Source of the DNA: Isochrysis galbana
Lineage: Eukaryota; Haptophyta; Isochrysidales; Isochrysidaceae
Direction: 5' to 3'
Length of the DNA: 64,000 bases
Assembly: GCA_018136815.1 (NCBI GenBank)
Contig: CM030938.1
Span: forward strand, 2,273,028 to 2,337,027
Under the pieces are notes generated by a model, which made no database searches, was not told the origin of the DNA, and saw nothing but the letters and a program-made list of their open reading frames with translations. The translations under genes were made by a program, and so were the position numbers. Shown here in pieces: positions 32,845 to 45,442 of this stretch. How positions within the stretch are numbered: position 1 is the stretch's first letter; the number at the start of each line of letters is the position of its first letter.

Positions 32845-33025
32845 ACATCAACTAAGTTTATATACCTTATTTGGTTTTTGGTTCTTGGTTCACCCATGGC
32901 ATGGCCCATGGGCGGGCACGACCCCCCCCCCCCCCCCCCTCCACTCCTCCCCTACCGAGGGGAATAAGGAACCACCCATCCTCCTGGCATGCCTTATGGC
33001 TTGCCAGGAGGGTAAGCTTCGGGTC
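32845..33025 (+). repeat. Repeat family A, 5' fragment
   Basis: Begins AACTAAGTTTATA, then CCCATGG, C-rich run, CTCCACTCCTCCCCTACCG and the CCTCCTGGCATGCC...GCCAGGAGG hairpin. It ends at about 33020, where the match to the full copies stops. Confidence 0.7.
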
Positions 33026-33548
33026 AGGGGCTTCATGTGTTCATGTGGGACTGCAAACTGACTTTTGAGCTCTGCGAGCACGCCGCAGGCGAGGAGCGAA
33101 GAGAATTTTAACGGTAGAAACGTCTATTTACGCCTAGGTCTACCACTTAACCGATAAATAACGGAGAGCTCCTTTGTCCTTCTTGCTTTTCCGCATCTCT
33201 TCTCTCTTCAAGAGAGAATCTTCTTTCTCTACTAGAAGAGGACGGGGACTCGGAATATGTGTTGTTACTTGTTACGATTCCTGCTTCCTGCCCTCCGCTC
33301 TCGCTCTCGCTCTCTCTCCTCTCTTTCTCTTCACACTTCACACTTCACACCACATGTCGTCGGCAGTGGCAGACGAGTTTCTTTTTTTTTCATGCATCTT
33401 ACTAGAATCAATCGAACGTGTTATTTCTTCACTTCTTCACTGCAACAAGGATTTTTCTCTCCGCGCGACGGCGCAGACCTGCAAAACACATGTTACATAC
33501 ATACCCCCTTCATAATACATATGTCAACTAACTTTATAGTTGGTCGCC

Positions 33549-33665
33549 ATGGAGCGCGCCGCCGCTCCCCACCTCTCCTTCGGGTCCCCCGCCGCGGGCG
33601 CCCCCCCAGCACCCATGGAGCTGTCGCTGGCGAAGCGACCGCGTCCACCCGCAGAGGCCGAGCAG
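33549..33665 (+). CDS. Orphan first exon (unknown product)
   Basis: ATG 33549 opens 39 codons (MERAAAPHLSFGSPAAG ... LAKRPRPPAEAEQ) ending at a good donor, GTGAGT. It follows a pyrimidine-rich leader. 56 bp into the intron the LINE copy 33722-36033 begins, and no matching downstream exon is seen before the RPAP1 start. It may be the remains of a gene broken by the LINE, or chance. Confidence 0.3.
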
Positions 33666-33721
33666 GTGAGTGTGACTCCGGTCGCGCCACACGGCCCGTG
33701 GCCCCGGCCACACCAGCCACA

Positions 33722-36033
33722 GCGGTGACAGTGGGCATCCTTGGGGGACTCCGCTCGCCACGTTGAACGGGAAGCTTCTGCCTCCGTTTGCTTTGATGTA
33801 TCGTATGGGTTTCGCTTCAGCGTTCGTGAGGGCTCTCGCGTATCTACGGAAGTCTTCTCCGAACTTTAGTTTCTCGAGGACAAGGCGGTAGAATTCCCAG
33901 TTCACTCTGTCGAATGCTTTCTCCCAGTCTAGCCCACCCCCCCGTCGTGGTTCATGGAGGCCATCGACTCCGACGTCCAAACCATACTCTGGGATAGGTC
34001 TCCGCGGCTACAAGCGGAGGAGTTAGGCTCCTCGCAAGAAGGTAGAAGATGGATAACTTACCCGGCATACCCGAGGGTGGGAACGAGCGAAGACCAGCCC
34101 CTTCTGGGGATCGGGTTGCTCCCTATGGCCGAGCATACGCGTGCACTGCAAGCGATATGGATAGTTCGCTACTTAAACCCATCCTCGGCGGATTGGAAGA
34201 CCGCCCTGGACCAGTGGTTCAGCCGCACCCCATTGGGGAGAGCTGCCGTATTTTCGAAAGTCGACGCACGAAGCCTCTCGGCTAGCATTCGTGGTAACAA
34301 TACGCTGCCGGCATTTTGGAAGCAAGCGCTAGATAATTTCAGACGGATTAAGTTCCTTAGGGAAACAAACACGAGGGGAGGCGGAGTCAAGGATCCCCGA
34401 TATGGTATAACTATTTCCATAAAGCTCCGGCAATACATCACTCACATAGGGCTAAGTGGGAATCTCTACAGACGGTTGTTGTGCATAATGCGATTAACCC
34501 GGACACGGGAGAGGTTTACACCACGGAGGAATGCGCGGCTTGCCTGCCGGAAGGAGAACGCTGGATACGCCATAGAGGCAACTACATCTCGGTAGGTCCA
34601 TTTCTAAGGTTATGGGAGAAGATAGCCGAATGGACTAGAGCCAGAATGGCGGATGCCACCAAAGACTATATGCACCTTCTTAGGAAGAAAGCGGTGTCTC
34701 CCCCCCTCACTCCGGGAGAACATGAGTTAGCCCCTCAAGAAGACCCAGACGCGCACGACCTAGGAGACATCCTGGTAGATAAAGATCACAAGTATTACTT
34801 GCGCCGGAGTGGCGCCTATCACGTAGTCAAGCTTAACGTTATGGGAGAACCCCATATCCATGAGAGGGCCAACCCGCAGCCATTAACGGACGAACTATAC
34901 ACTCCGCTGAAGTGGGGCCGAGCATACGACGGCCCGGCCGAGACGGCGTACCCGATACCGCAAGAATACACGTTTAAAGGCGCGAATAAAACCCTAGAAG
35001 ATGTTAACGTCAAGGCGCTGACCAAAGTGTTCCTCGCAATGAGGAAAACGAAGAAGCAAAAATCCACATTGAGGTGGGAGAAACGACTGCCGGACCTCTC
35101 CGGGAAATGGAAACAAGTATCTCAGCTATACAAGTACAACTTTTTGACACCGAGAGACTCGTATATGCACTTCAAACACATTCTGCATAGGAGATTAGCC
35201 ACGGCGAACCGGTTCGCCGACGACCCGACGTGCCGCTTTTGCGGTATAACCCCCGAGAGCTCCACCCACATAGCCACGTGCATCGCGATGGAGCCCATCT
35301 TCGAATTCATAGAAGGACTTATGGGAATGAATCTTAGGCCGGGCTCGGAGACTCGGAGATAGCCCAGCGTCTTTTTTGCTATCAGATAGATAGACCGCAT
35401 CCCTCCTCGGGATACTTAGGTATCCTGGCGTGGAGGTACATCCTTACGGACTTTTACAACATTCAATATGGCAACGCGGACGGTAGGTCCGTTAGAACAA
35501 TACTGAGAGCAATCCTTACGAGATACCACTTATTAGTAACGGCGAAGGTCGGTTTCTTTCAAAGGTTGAAAAAACAGCGCGAGAACATGGGGCTACACGC
35601 CCCGAGCAACAAACATATCCGGAAAATGATAAGCCCCCTGTACACTATCGACAAGGATTTCAATCTAGGAGCGACAGAGGACCTCTTGCAGGCGGCAGGC
35701 GGCGAGAGGCCTGGACATAAGAAACATCACCTAGGGTAGCCAAATCTCTTAATAAGAATCGCACCGAGACCCAATAAAGATCTCGCGTTATATCAACGAG
35801 GATAATCCGAGTCGAAACTGGATCAAGAGACGAGTCACAATCTCCCACCCCCTTCTCTCCAACTCCCGGCCGAAGCAGCGTGCGCGGCCCCCCTGGAACC
35901 AGCTTCTCCGCTAAAGAGGGCACTGGGGAAGGGGAAGGGGGTTGCTAGGGGTTAAGGTAGGGTAGTAGGGAGGTACACTAGCAAGCTGCCTCACGCCGCA
36001 TACGTAGCGGGAATTTTTAAGAAGATTTTTTTT
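33722..36033. mobile_element. LINE family 2 copy with inverted 5' segment
   Basis: 33940-33722 on the minus strand encodes RT (LDWEKAFDRVNWEFYRLVLEK ... GVPQGCPLSPL). From about 33953 the plus strand continues with the post-catalytic part: GIGLLPMAEHTRALQAIWI at about 34120, the connection region, the CRFCGITPESSTHIATC finger near 35240, and ILAWRYILTDFYNIQYGN at 35419. The stop near 35738 is followed by a 3' UTR ending GAATTTTTAAGAAGA and T8 (36026-36033). The plus part is split over three frames (shifts near 34450 and 35340), so it is dead. The order, inverted 5' piece then sense 3' piece with a small gap, is the twin-priming signature. Confidence 0.8.
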
Positions 36034-36367
36034 CTTCCCTTCTCATTCTCAATTCTCAATGAAAAAGTTTGAGTTTGAGTTTGTGCAGCGATATCGCTGT
36101 GGGGGAGTGTTTAGTCTGAGTTGTTTTGTAGAGGTAGTTCTACTCCTCCGGAGTACGATGTGGTAACGTGGTATCGTCACCGACTCGTTGCGCTAGCTAG
36201 CCTCCAATGGTTACTCTGATCTACATACACCGTTCTCTCACAGTCATTGGGCCCAATAAGCTGGGCCAAACAGGAATCCCCTCCCGGTATTTCCTCCAGG
36301 CCTCCTCCCTCCCGCTTCCTGTGTGGTGGTCGCGCGCCTCTCTCTGCCTCTTCCTCTTCCCTCTTTT
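36034..36367. other. Leader region of RPAP1
   Basis: Between the LINE tail and ATG 36368. The last 80 bp are pyrimidine-rich (CTCTCTCTGCCTCTTCC), like other leaders in this window. GAGTTTGAGTTTGAGTTT repeats near 36070. No gene. Confidence 0.4.
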
Positions 36368-39300
36368 ATGGTGACGGCGCGCCGCACCGTCGACGAGCCT
36401 CTGCCTCCCGAGCTCGCGGCCGAGCTGGCGGAGCAGGAGGAGTTCCTGCGCTCGGGCAAGCGACCTGCGGCAGCCGTCCAGCGTGTCTCGCGCCTGCCCT
36501 CCCAAGCAGGCTCTACCGCTGCCCAGAGCAGCAGCAGTGCATCGAGTTCGACCACAAGAAGGGCACCTGATCCCTCAGTGAGCAGGGGCCCGACGGCGGC
36601 GCCACTTCACGGGCCGAAGGATGTGATCGACGGCAACGTGCTCCCAATTCTCAACCCCAACGTGAGGTTCCCTCCACGCGAGCGCCGGCCCACCAGCGCA
36701 GCAGAGCAGGGGCCGCCAGAGGCGCCGCAGGTTGCCATCATGGGTGACATACGCGAGCGCAAACTCAGCGTGGGCGCTCCACGGACGATGATCCACGAAC
36801 GCGGTTTCCCGCGCGCCTTGCACCGCGATCAGCTGGAGGTGGAATTGCGCTCACAGCTCCGCGCAGTTTCCGCGCGGCCCAGCAACACAGGGGTCGTCAA
36901 CAATGCCCCTCCTGTGAAGTGCTCAGCCTTTACGCTGGACGCCGAGATTCGCGCTTCTGGTATCGACGCTGAAAACCGCTCCGCGATCGCGGCGATGAGT
37001 GAGGATGAGATTCGTCGCGCCCAGCAAAAGATGTTTTCAATCTTGGAACCGGGGCTCATCGAGAAGTTGCGTAGGGGCAGGGCAGCTGGTAGCACAGCGG
37101 TCACGACTACTATGCAGACAAGCTTAGGGCGCGTGATAGCACCCTCGGCAGCTCCACCGGCTGGCAACGCCGTCGCCATCGGAGTTTCTACGTACAAGGA
37201 GGCCGTCATTCGGGCAAACTCACGAGCACAGAATGAGCAGCCTATCAAGAACGTTGTGCCAACCCTAGAAGACCTCAAGCTTGAGTGGACGCTTCCTGCT
37301 GATACGCCACCACTGATGAATACGCCGAGCAGAGCTGAGAGTGATGATAGCACGCGTAATCACCCCGGCAGCGGTGATCATCCGGGGCCTCACAGTGTAG
37401 AGAGCGGGTCCGCAGAGGTGGCTTTGGCTGCAGCTCTTCGCGCGGCTGGGATGCATGACGAGAGATTCGATTTTAGCGGCGAATTAGTTGTTGGGGAAAG
37501 AAGCCAAACAGAGGGCTTGCATCATCATGGCGAAAGACCGCTGGAAGCTGGCTATACACTAGCAGAATTGGTGAGCTAAAACTCATAAGCACGATACGCA
37601 CAGTTGCTCCGTCCAGATAGCACACCATCACGCTCACCTGCTCATGCTTTGAGCTCAGTTGCGTCTTATTTGCTTATCTCACCACCGCTCTCGTCGTGCC
37701 CCACATCTTGCAGGTGCACCTGTCTCGATCTACAGTGCCAGCGCAGAGGACCTCTGCATTGCGTACACTAGCACGTTGTTGGCAATGCCAACGGAGCTCC
37801 AAGCTGGGGCAAATGATCAAGAGATGGACCAGAGACGCAGATGTGGCCGTCTTGCTGAGGGTAAGTGTCACCCCCTTCCCTCCTTCCGCGCGGTCCACTT
37901 TCCGGATACTGCCTTCCACATTGCCATGGCACGGGATTCGCACCTTATGGACTGCCCGGATTGAATACCTTGCTAGGTTTCCCTCGACGATTCTCACGCC
38001 TCTGCAGTCCATGCTGCACTTGATGCCGCGGCCGCTTTGAGCGAGCTCTTTGGCGGTCCTTCTGCGGCAGCCATCCTCACTGCCACACACCCTGCCCATT
38101 CACATTGGCGGGGTTACGAGGGTCCGCATGTGCTAGCGCCTCCATCAACCTCATCTACTCAAAGTACCCAACGAGAATCCAAAGATGCGTCCAGGCCAAT
38201 GTCATCGCAAACTACCGACGCGGACGCTTGTCGTGCGGATTTGTTGGCTGGCTGGGTACGCATGGGAATGACTGCAAGGCTACGGTACTTGATCGATGCT
38301 GGAGAGCTCGCCCCCGTGGCCAAGCAAGTAAGAGCCCTCATATTCTCCCCAAATTGCGACACTCTCTGTATCGAGAGCACACTGGCGGGCCATCTCGGTG
38401 TCCGGATGCACTACGATCTCATGCGAATCTTGCTTCCTCGGCTAATGGCTTCAAGCCGCCCGTTCTCCACCCACCTAATGAAGTTCCTGTCTCCATGCCC
38501 GTTCGCGCTCGCCCCCATGCTGCTAACTCCCTATTCGTGCCCATCCGGCCGCCCTTCTTGATCTCCGCCTTCCTCTCAACACCCCTGCCTACTCAGCGTG
38601 TGTTGCTACTATTGTGCATGATCGCCCAACACTCCATATCTCTCGCTTCTTCTGTGGCTCTAACGCCGCACCTTGCCGATTCCCTCTCCGGTATTGTTCG
38701 ATCCGTCGATACTGATGGTGATTCGCTTCGTCTAGCCCTCGCCCTTGTCCAGATTCTCATCGCGTCGGGCAGAACAGTCGCAGAGGCCATGTTGAAAGGT
38801 GGTATCCTACCGGCGCTCCATGCGGTGTACATCCGGTCCTTACCTTCAACTCTGCCTCGACCGGGTGGCAGTAGCGATTGCGCCCGTCGGGCGGAGGTCC
38901 AACTCCATGGAGCCGCAGCCGCGGGTGCTTGGCGGAGTCTCGCCGCCTACGGCCTGACTGCTCCATCGTTGGCGAGCTGGTTTCCAATCTTGTCCCAAGC
39001 AACGCACCCAGGCGTGCTGCCTATGATGTGCACTCCAGCTTGTGAAGTCGGTACGGAGGCGTGCGGAGACGGTCGCACCGAGGCCAGAGTGGCGATGATC
39101 GCAACATCTCTAGCACAGACGCACAAGGATAAGAGTGAGGAACGAGAGAAGAGGGAGGAACGGGGTCTTGCCACGCTTCCCTGTTCAACATATGCCCGCT
39201 GCCAATTGAGTGCCGCCACCTTTTACCTTCTCGAATCCTTCTGTACAATATCGGAAGCCAGTGAGGCTAGGACGGCTGAGACGCCATCGTTGTACGCACT

Positions 39301-41977
39301 AGGAGAGGAACAGGCCAACCAAGAAACTCACTACGGTAACAATGCTACTTCCAGTGCAAATGAGACAACATCTGGCGCTGCAGATCCATGTTCAGGATCG
39401 GACGGCCAACCCATTAGCAAAGCAGAGCAATTGATTGCTCTAGAGGCAGCAGGAGCGTTCGGCGGCGCCTACCGCGTGGGTGAGAAGGGATCACGTGAAG
39501 GTGGCGGTAGGTCTTTGACTGATGCGGAGGCCGCCATATTGTCGCGCGCAGATGCATCTTCGAGTGAGCGATGGCGTCACACCGCTGCATTTGTCCCCGC
39601 CGCCGCACGGCTATTGATCTCGCACAACGACGCGCCAGCATTGTGTGAGATACATGACATCACGTCGGAGGACGCGCCTCGTAGCAAGCTCACCTACACG
39701 CATTATGATGCTCGGTCCGTGCTGTCCGGCTCCTGTCTCCATTTTCTTGCGTCGTTTCTATTAGGTCTTCCCCGAAACGCCTCTGCCCTATCGGCTACCG
39801 GAGGTCCACTTGAGCTCCTGCCATGGTGTGAAACGGTAGTGGCACGAGTCATGCTCCCCGCGGCGTGTCGCACTGCAGACGTCGATAGGCATGCCAACGC
39901 GATGGCGGGGGGAAACGTAACAACACAGGAGGAACGAAGCACATGTGAGAGTGAGAGTCTGGTGCCTGCAACGCGAGGCCCCAGCGGGATGCTGGGCTGG
40001 GCACTCAGCGTTGTTGAAGCAGCAGCGGCTGCCTCCAATGCCTCTTCCTCTGCTTGCGGTCCCCCCTTCATCATTTCTGCCGTGGCACTCACCGCGGCGC
40101 TCGAGAGTCTGCTTGGGTTCGTCCGCTTCTGGTGGCAGCTTACACGTCAACACCGCGGATTGTTGCTTATGCTAGCCAGAGCCGACTCTGTAGTTCACGG
40201 GGGTGCTGCCAATGAATGTCTGGGCACTGCTCGTGATTGTAATGTGAAGGAGGTGCGGCTTGGTGGCGTCGGTGATGAGCACCAAAGAGGTGCCGCAGAG
40301 ACCTGCCAACTGCTTTGGCGGCTTTGTGCCATCCTCCCACATGCAGTCGGACCTCTGGGCAGGGGAGAGCTAGCGGCGCATTCTTCCGCTCATAGTAAAC
40401 CCGAGACTGACAACACTGAGTCGGGCGTCGACGCGCTCGAGCGGAAGGCGCACACTACCAACGTGCTGCAGATCGCAGGCCGCTTGTCATATTTCGTCAC
40501 TCAGATGATCGATGCCATCGACTCTGCGGGAGCGCCGGCCGCCGCGAGCGCCACCAGCGATGCGACATGTTTGCATGTCCGCGCCAGAGACGCGCGCACA
40601 TTCATCCAACTCGTTGCTTGCGGGCTTACCTGGATGCGGCCCGGGGACGAGACCTTCGCCCAGGCGCTGGCGAGTGCGTTGCTCCTGAGCCCCCGGTGGA
40701 TCAATAGTGCGGGGGGCGCATTCTTAGCGGCAGCTGAGGGGGGCAGTCTTGGTGACCGAGATGATAGCGCTCTTCCACGTGCAAAAGAAGATGCAACTGG
40801 TGACGGCGCCGCCGCACTCCGCGCGGCGCTTCTTGCTACCTACATCCAACTTCTCCGCCTTCCTTCCTATGAGGCTCAGCAAGAAGCTCAAGCACGCATA
40901 GAGGGCCGGGGCGAGCGGCTCTCGGCATTACGCCCTGTCTCTGCGCGTTCATGCTTACCGCTACCGCTGGATTGGCTTGCGACACCGGTCTTTGCGTTCG
41001 GCACCGATGCGAATGGCGTGTTGGGAGAGGAGGGTATACTCGGCCAGCTCAAGGCGGCTCTCGGACTACTCAGGGCCTTCAGCAGAGGAGGCACGAGCTT
41101 CCAAAGTGCACCAGAGCATTGGCGCCAGATAGGAGTCCGCAACACACCGGAAATCCTTGCAGGAGCGCTCGCTCCTCTGCGTTGGGTGCCTCGTTCTCGG
41201 CTTTTGTGCCGAGGACTACAAGTCTTTGAGCTGCCACTGGCGCCCTGGCGTGATCCTGCCATCAGCGGCGCCCTCGATGCTCTCCTTGATGCGTGGTGCG
41301 GTGGCGGAGACATCGAGGCCCTGGAGCGCCAAAATCTGCGAGGCGCGGGCGCAAGCGGACGTGACGACGCCCGCGAACACAACGTAGGCAGCGCCCGCTG
41401 GCTCGGATCCGACTTACTTGGATGTGAGGCCGGCACTGATGTGACCTCCCTCCTCCGGCGGGTGCTTGACGTGTACTTGGCGGAGTCGATGGGAGATCCA
41501 ACCTTTACCGCGTGGGTGCTGCTTCCACTACGGTCGGCTGAGCCATTAGCTATGCGCATTGACACATTCACTGCCCTCGATCAACTCGCACACAAGTTGC
41601 TGATCGCACAGCCTCCACCTCATCGCGTTCAAGCCTGGGCTGCTCCCCTCACGGAAATCGACGTGCCAAAGCCAGTTGGCGTCATCGCCAAATACGGTGC
41701 ACGGACCGCGGCGTCCGTCATTGCAAAGGCAGCTAGTGGTTGCGGGGGAACTACGGCAGGTGGTGATGGCGATCGATTGCTCGAACTCATCGAAGAGAGT
41801 TTGACCCGCGGCAACCTTGCCAAGGCAGACATCACCTCATTCTTGTTGCACTGGGCTTTACATCAACTCGCAGCTGCGGCAAGGAGTGGTCGTGCGCCGC
41901 TCCTCGCTGAGAGGGTAGCAGAATGGCCGAGTGAATGGCGTCAGGTCGTTTCCGTGCCTTTGGGCCGCCAGACTTGA
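36368..41977 (+). CDS. RPAP1: RNA polymerase II-associated protein 1 (RPAP1/MINIYO family)
   Basis: Four exons in phase: 36368-37570, 37714-37860, 37977-38327, 38597-41977; about 1693 residues. Near the N-terminus is the RPAP1_N motif (AEQEEFLRSGKRPAA). Further on, SEDEIRRAQQKMFSILEPGL and then the RPAP1_C signature RFDFSGELV ... LHHHGE...AGYTLAEL, which crosses intron 1 into VHLSRSTVPAQRTSALRTLA. Exon 3 gives TARLRYLIDAGEL. The long last exon is helical repeat sequence ending in LLHWALHQLAAAARSGR. RPAP1 links Pol II to assembly and import factors and in plants (MINIYO) promotes differentiation. ATG 36368 follows a pyrimidine-rich leader. The last exon is unusually long; the upstream part of that open frame (38105-38596) is intron. 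Confidence 0.93.
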
Positions 41978-42744
41978 ACAGGTTGCGAAAGTAGCTTGTT
42001 GTCGAACATGAGCGTCTTACGGAGCCTCGAGAGCGTGATGAGCTGCGTGTGTCGGATTATCGTTCATATGCAAGTGACGCCCTCAATCATTTGACGCGCA
42101 CGAGACATGTTTGGGACACTAAGCACTTGATTGAAGATGAGAACCTCACGTTTTGACCCCAAATACACATTGTTGTGAGACGAGGGGGCGAGGCCACCTT
42201 GTGACGTAATAGCCTATTGGATAATTAAATGAAGGCGTAACTGAGAGCAGAGCCGACGCTTCAATAGCGTCCCCAAGAGATTTAAGGAAGGCCCATCTCT
42301 AACCCATCTCACACCTTTTCCCAGTCAGCAACACCAAGGACCCAGTGTGGCTCCCGTCTCGTCGAAGATACGCCTTCGTAAGCGGACAAGGATAAAATAT
42401 ATGAGCGTGCCACTTAAAAAATATTCTTGAAGGTGCCCGTTATGCGCTATGCTACTACTGACTCACACCCCTCCGGTATCACTCGCGATCGCCTATATGT
42501 CGAGTCGAGCGTGGCCGGAGGGCTCTGAGCCACTCCGTGCCGCAAGCAGTATCGGCGGCTAGCGCGGCGCTTTGGCCCTCCTCCCCGCCGGGAGTCGGGT
42601 GAATGAAATTCTGGACTGGGTCGGGCAACCCCATTTGGGTGTCTGGACGGGGGGCGAACGGCGAACGAAGGGCTGTGGGGCGGCGAGGCACTCCTAGCGG
42701 CCCTAGAGTGTTGGATTGTAGTAAGAGATTGTTAGACCTACAAA
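41978..42744. other. Intergenic DNA, partly repeat
   Basis: 41978-42490 is the 3' flank of RPAP1, nothing recognised. 42490-42740 is the reverse complement of a GC-rich segment seen near 52560-52700 (CCGGAGGGCTCTGAGCCACT, GGGAGTCGGG), so it is a dispersed repeat. The LINE insertion lies just beyond its edge. Confidence 0.5.
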
Positions 42745-44479
42745 GAACTCTTCCCTCAGGAAAAAAAAAAAGATCTGAAGATTCAGGGCTACACACCTAT
42801 CGCTACTCGGTCTCTACCTCCACATAGCGGACATCGCCCTTTTCATCCCCTCCCTCCACTTCCTCTCCTTCCCCCCCTCGTTCCTTTGTCTTCGGTGTCG
42901 GGGGTGCGGCCCTGGTACACTACCATGGGCCTGGTTACGGGCGCGTGTTCAGGGCAGGCCTGTTGTACTTTTCCCATGTGGCACTTTTTCCCGATCGACC
43001 TTATGTTGCTCGTGTGTCTTGGGGTGTGTTCGGGGGCTTGTGCTTAGCTCTGTCTGAGCTAGACTTCTACGTTGTTTGATCAGTTGTTTGCTTGGTTTGG
43101 CGCCGAGCCCGTCCCCGAGGCGTTCTTTACCATATATTCTATCCCTAGCCGTGAGGCTAGCGCCAGCAGTTCCGCGCTGGGAGTGAGGTTGCCTTTGCTA
43201 TCCGCTTCGTACAGAGGTCTCAACGCGCTCATGTCGATTCTCTTTTTGGGTTGACGTCCCAGACCCGCTTGGGCGGTCCTCGATGAATCTGTCGAGTCTG
43301 CGAAGATGAATGCGCAGCTTAGTTTCGTGAATCTTTCTATGATGCGGATTAGCACCGATTCTTCCGAGAAAAAGGCGTTGTCGTAATGTATTCTGTAGAA
43401 GTCTGTGATGATGTATCTCCAAGCCAGCAGGTATAGTATGGGTAGTGCTTTGGGGCACGTGCCGTCGGGGCAGAGGAAGAGTCTTCTGATTGATAGTTCC
43501 TCTCCCGTCGTGTCAGATCGTCGAGGGTGTCTTGCTATCGCATCTAAAGCGTCGAAGATGTTCGATATACGCGAACATTCCCCCAAGTGGGTGGAGGACT
43601 CGTCCGCTTTCTTGCAGAAACGGCATGTGGTTTCTCGGTCCGCGAATCTGTTTGCCGTGGCGATGCGCCTGTGCGTGATGTGCTTGTAGTGGAGGTGTGT
43701 GTCTCTCGCCGTAAGCATGGGCGAGGTGTATATATCGGCGAGGTGCGCCCATACGTTGTCTGGTAGCCGAAGTCTCTTTTCCCAGTTTTCCGGGCCTGTG
43801 AGCCGCCGGCGTTTGTTCTCAGCTTTCTGTAGGGCTTTTGTTAAGTGTTCTACTTCTGTTTTGTCTAGTTCTGTTTTGCCATCGAGTGTGTATTCGTCTG
43901 GGAGTGGGTACTCCGTCCTTTTGTTGGATTTGTAGCCCTCTCCCCACTTTGCCGGCGGGGTCGGGTCCAGGTTCGTCGGTTTGTTCGTCGCGCGGTCTTC
44001 TATAATCGGAGTGCCTAGATACGAAAGTTCTACTTCGTACCACGCGTTGTTTTCGTTGGCGAAGTATTCGCCGTCTTGCGTGATGTGTATTGTCGTCTTG
44101 GACCGGCCGGGACTGCGCCACGTACTTGCGTACGCGGACAGTGCCGCGGCTTTGTAGGGGCCCAGCCCGAAGGCTTTCCCTATGGGAGTTCTGGCTCTGT
44201 GGCCTTGGGTGTGCGTGTGGTTGGCTGTGCTGGCAGGGTTGTGTTGAGGAGTTGTGTGGTGTTGGAGTGTGTTCAGTCCTTGTGGTGTTGTGGGCTCGGA
44301 TCAGGTTGCGGCTCGCGGGTACCTGGGTTGGCGTGGCCCTGGGAGGTGGCTGCTGCGGCTGCGCGGCGTCCAGCATATCCTGGTCGGCCGGCGCGGTGGG
44401 GTGGGAGGAGAGAGGAGAGGGGAGCGTGGCGCGCTCCATGACCCTATCGTTTTAACGATAGTTGAACTCTTCCCTCAGG
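42745..44479 (-). mobile_element. LINE family 1 insertion with perfect 16-bp target-site duplication
   Basis: The 16-mer GAACTCTTCCCTCAGG occurs at 42745-42760 and 44464-44479. Between them (42761-44463) is a minus-strand LINE. Its coding blocks are KTTIHITQDGEYFANENNAW, GRPE-like WEKRLRLPDNVWAHLADIY, the CRFCKKADESSTHLGEC finger and ILYLLAWRYIITDFYRIHYD, to a stop near 43080. The 3' UTR shares the family-1 block, and the 3' end is CTTCAGATC followed by T11. Endonuclease and RT are absent, and the N-terminal frame (Met at 44439) differs from the C-terminal frame, so this is a 5'-truncated, frameshifted copy. CTATCGTT-TT-AACGATAG (44444-44461) sits at its 5' edge. Confidence 0.88.
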
Positions 44480-45442
44480 GAGGGAGCCTAGGCTGCTAGA
44501 GTGCAGCGACGCAGCGAACAACGACGGACAACGAACCTGAAAACAACAGGATACACCGACTCACGAACACACCGGAACCATTCACCCAAACCAAGCAAAT
44601 TATCAAGCAACCGCGACCCCAAATCACCGATAACTCAAACACGTCGCGAGAAAGACGGAGAGAGAGAGCGAGAGAGAGAGCTATCACCAATATCAGCACT
44701 AATATCAGCTCTCATGAGAGTTGTCCCAACCAACAACAAAACTCTCCTGTGCGCGCGCACGCGTGTGTTGATTTACGCTCTTCACGAGACACTCCACACA
44801 CAAACTCTCTCTCTCCTCTAGCGTAGATTGGTACTACTAGTTGGATGAACCTATCACATCTTAGAGATTGAGGATAGATAGAGCGTAGCAGCCAAGAAGC
44901 CGACCGACGGAGGCTACTACGTATGTATGTATGAAGTATCGATGTTGATGGAGGATGGAGAGGGGGGGAGGCGACGATTCTAATAGTAAAAGGAGTCACA
45001 GTAGTAGATCAGCACCTTTAAGATTAGTCTAGCAACCGACAACTAATATCAGTGATTTGGCAGTTTGGAGCTATTACTCTTACTGAGAGCTCATAACAGT
45101 ACTCTTACCCCATCTATGAATGAAGGAGTCCCCAGTCCCCGTGTCCCGTGTCCAGTGTTTTTGTTTAGTCGCATTCTTGTCATGGGCTACGGGGTAGTGC
45201 GGGTGTTCTATCCATTTTTTCTGTTTATCACTACATGGGTTCGACCAGAGGACCGTGTCCGCTGCTCGCTGTACGCGGGCGTGAAAAAAAACAACTGAAT
45301 ATTAGTGCCGCTACAGTACACAGTACTGCCGAGTCGTCTCAACAACCCTCTGCCCTCTCTCGTACCTTGCATCGGATACCGGCAGGGGTCACACAGCTTT
45401 CGTCGACAAGTAAAAAAGAGCGCAGCGCGCCCCCCTCCCCTG
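44480..45442. other. Intergenic DNA with repeat pieces
   Basis: 44560-44625 shares ACTCACG.ACACACCGGAA and CATTCACCCAAACCAAGC with 47143-47190. 44680-45080 carries the same ATATCAG-containing ends as 16423-17640. 45290-45330 matches the repeat at 9540 and 51010. No gene. Confidence 0.45.

Noticed and set aside
33549-36367. 33549 exon as first exon of RPAP1
   Set aside because: With the one acceptor tried before 36368, the frame after its 39 codons meets a stop before the RPAP1 reading frame; ATG 36368 gives a complete N-terminal domain.
38105-38596. Upstream part of the 1290-codon frame in RPAP1
   Set aside because: The family match and phase require exon 3 in another frame (37977-38327) and an acceptor at 38596; this stretch is intron by chance free of stops.
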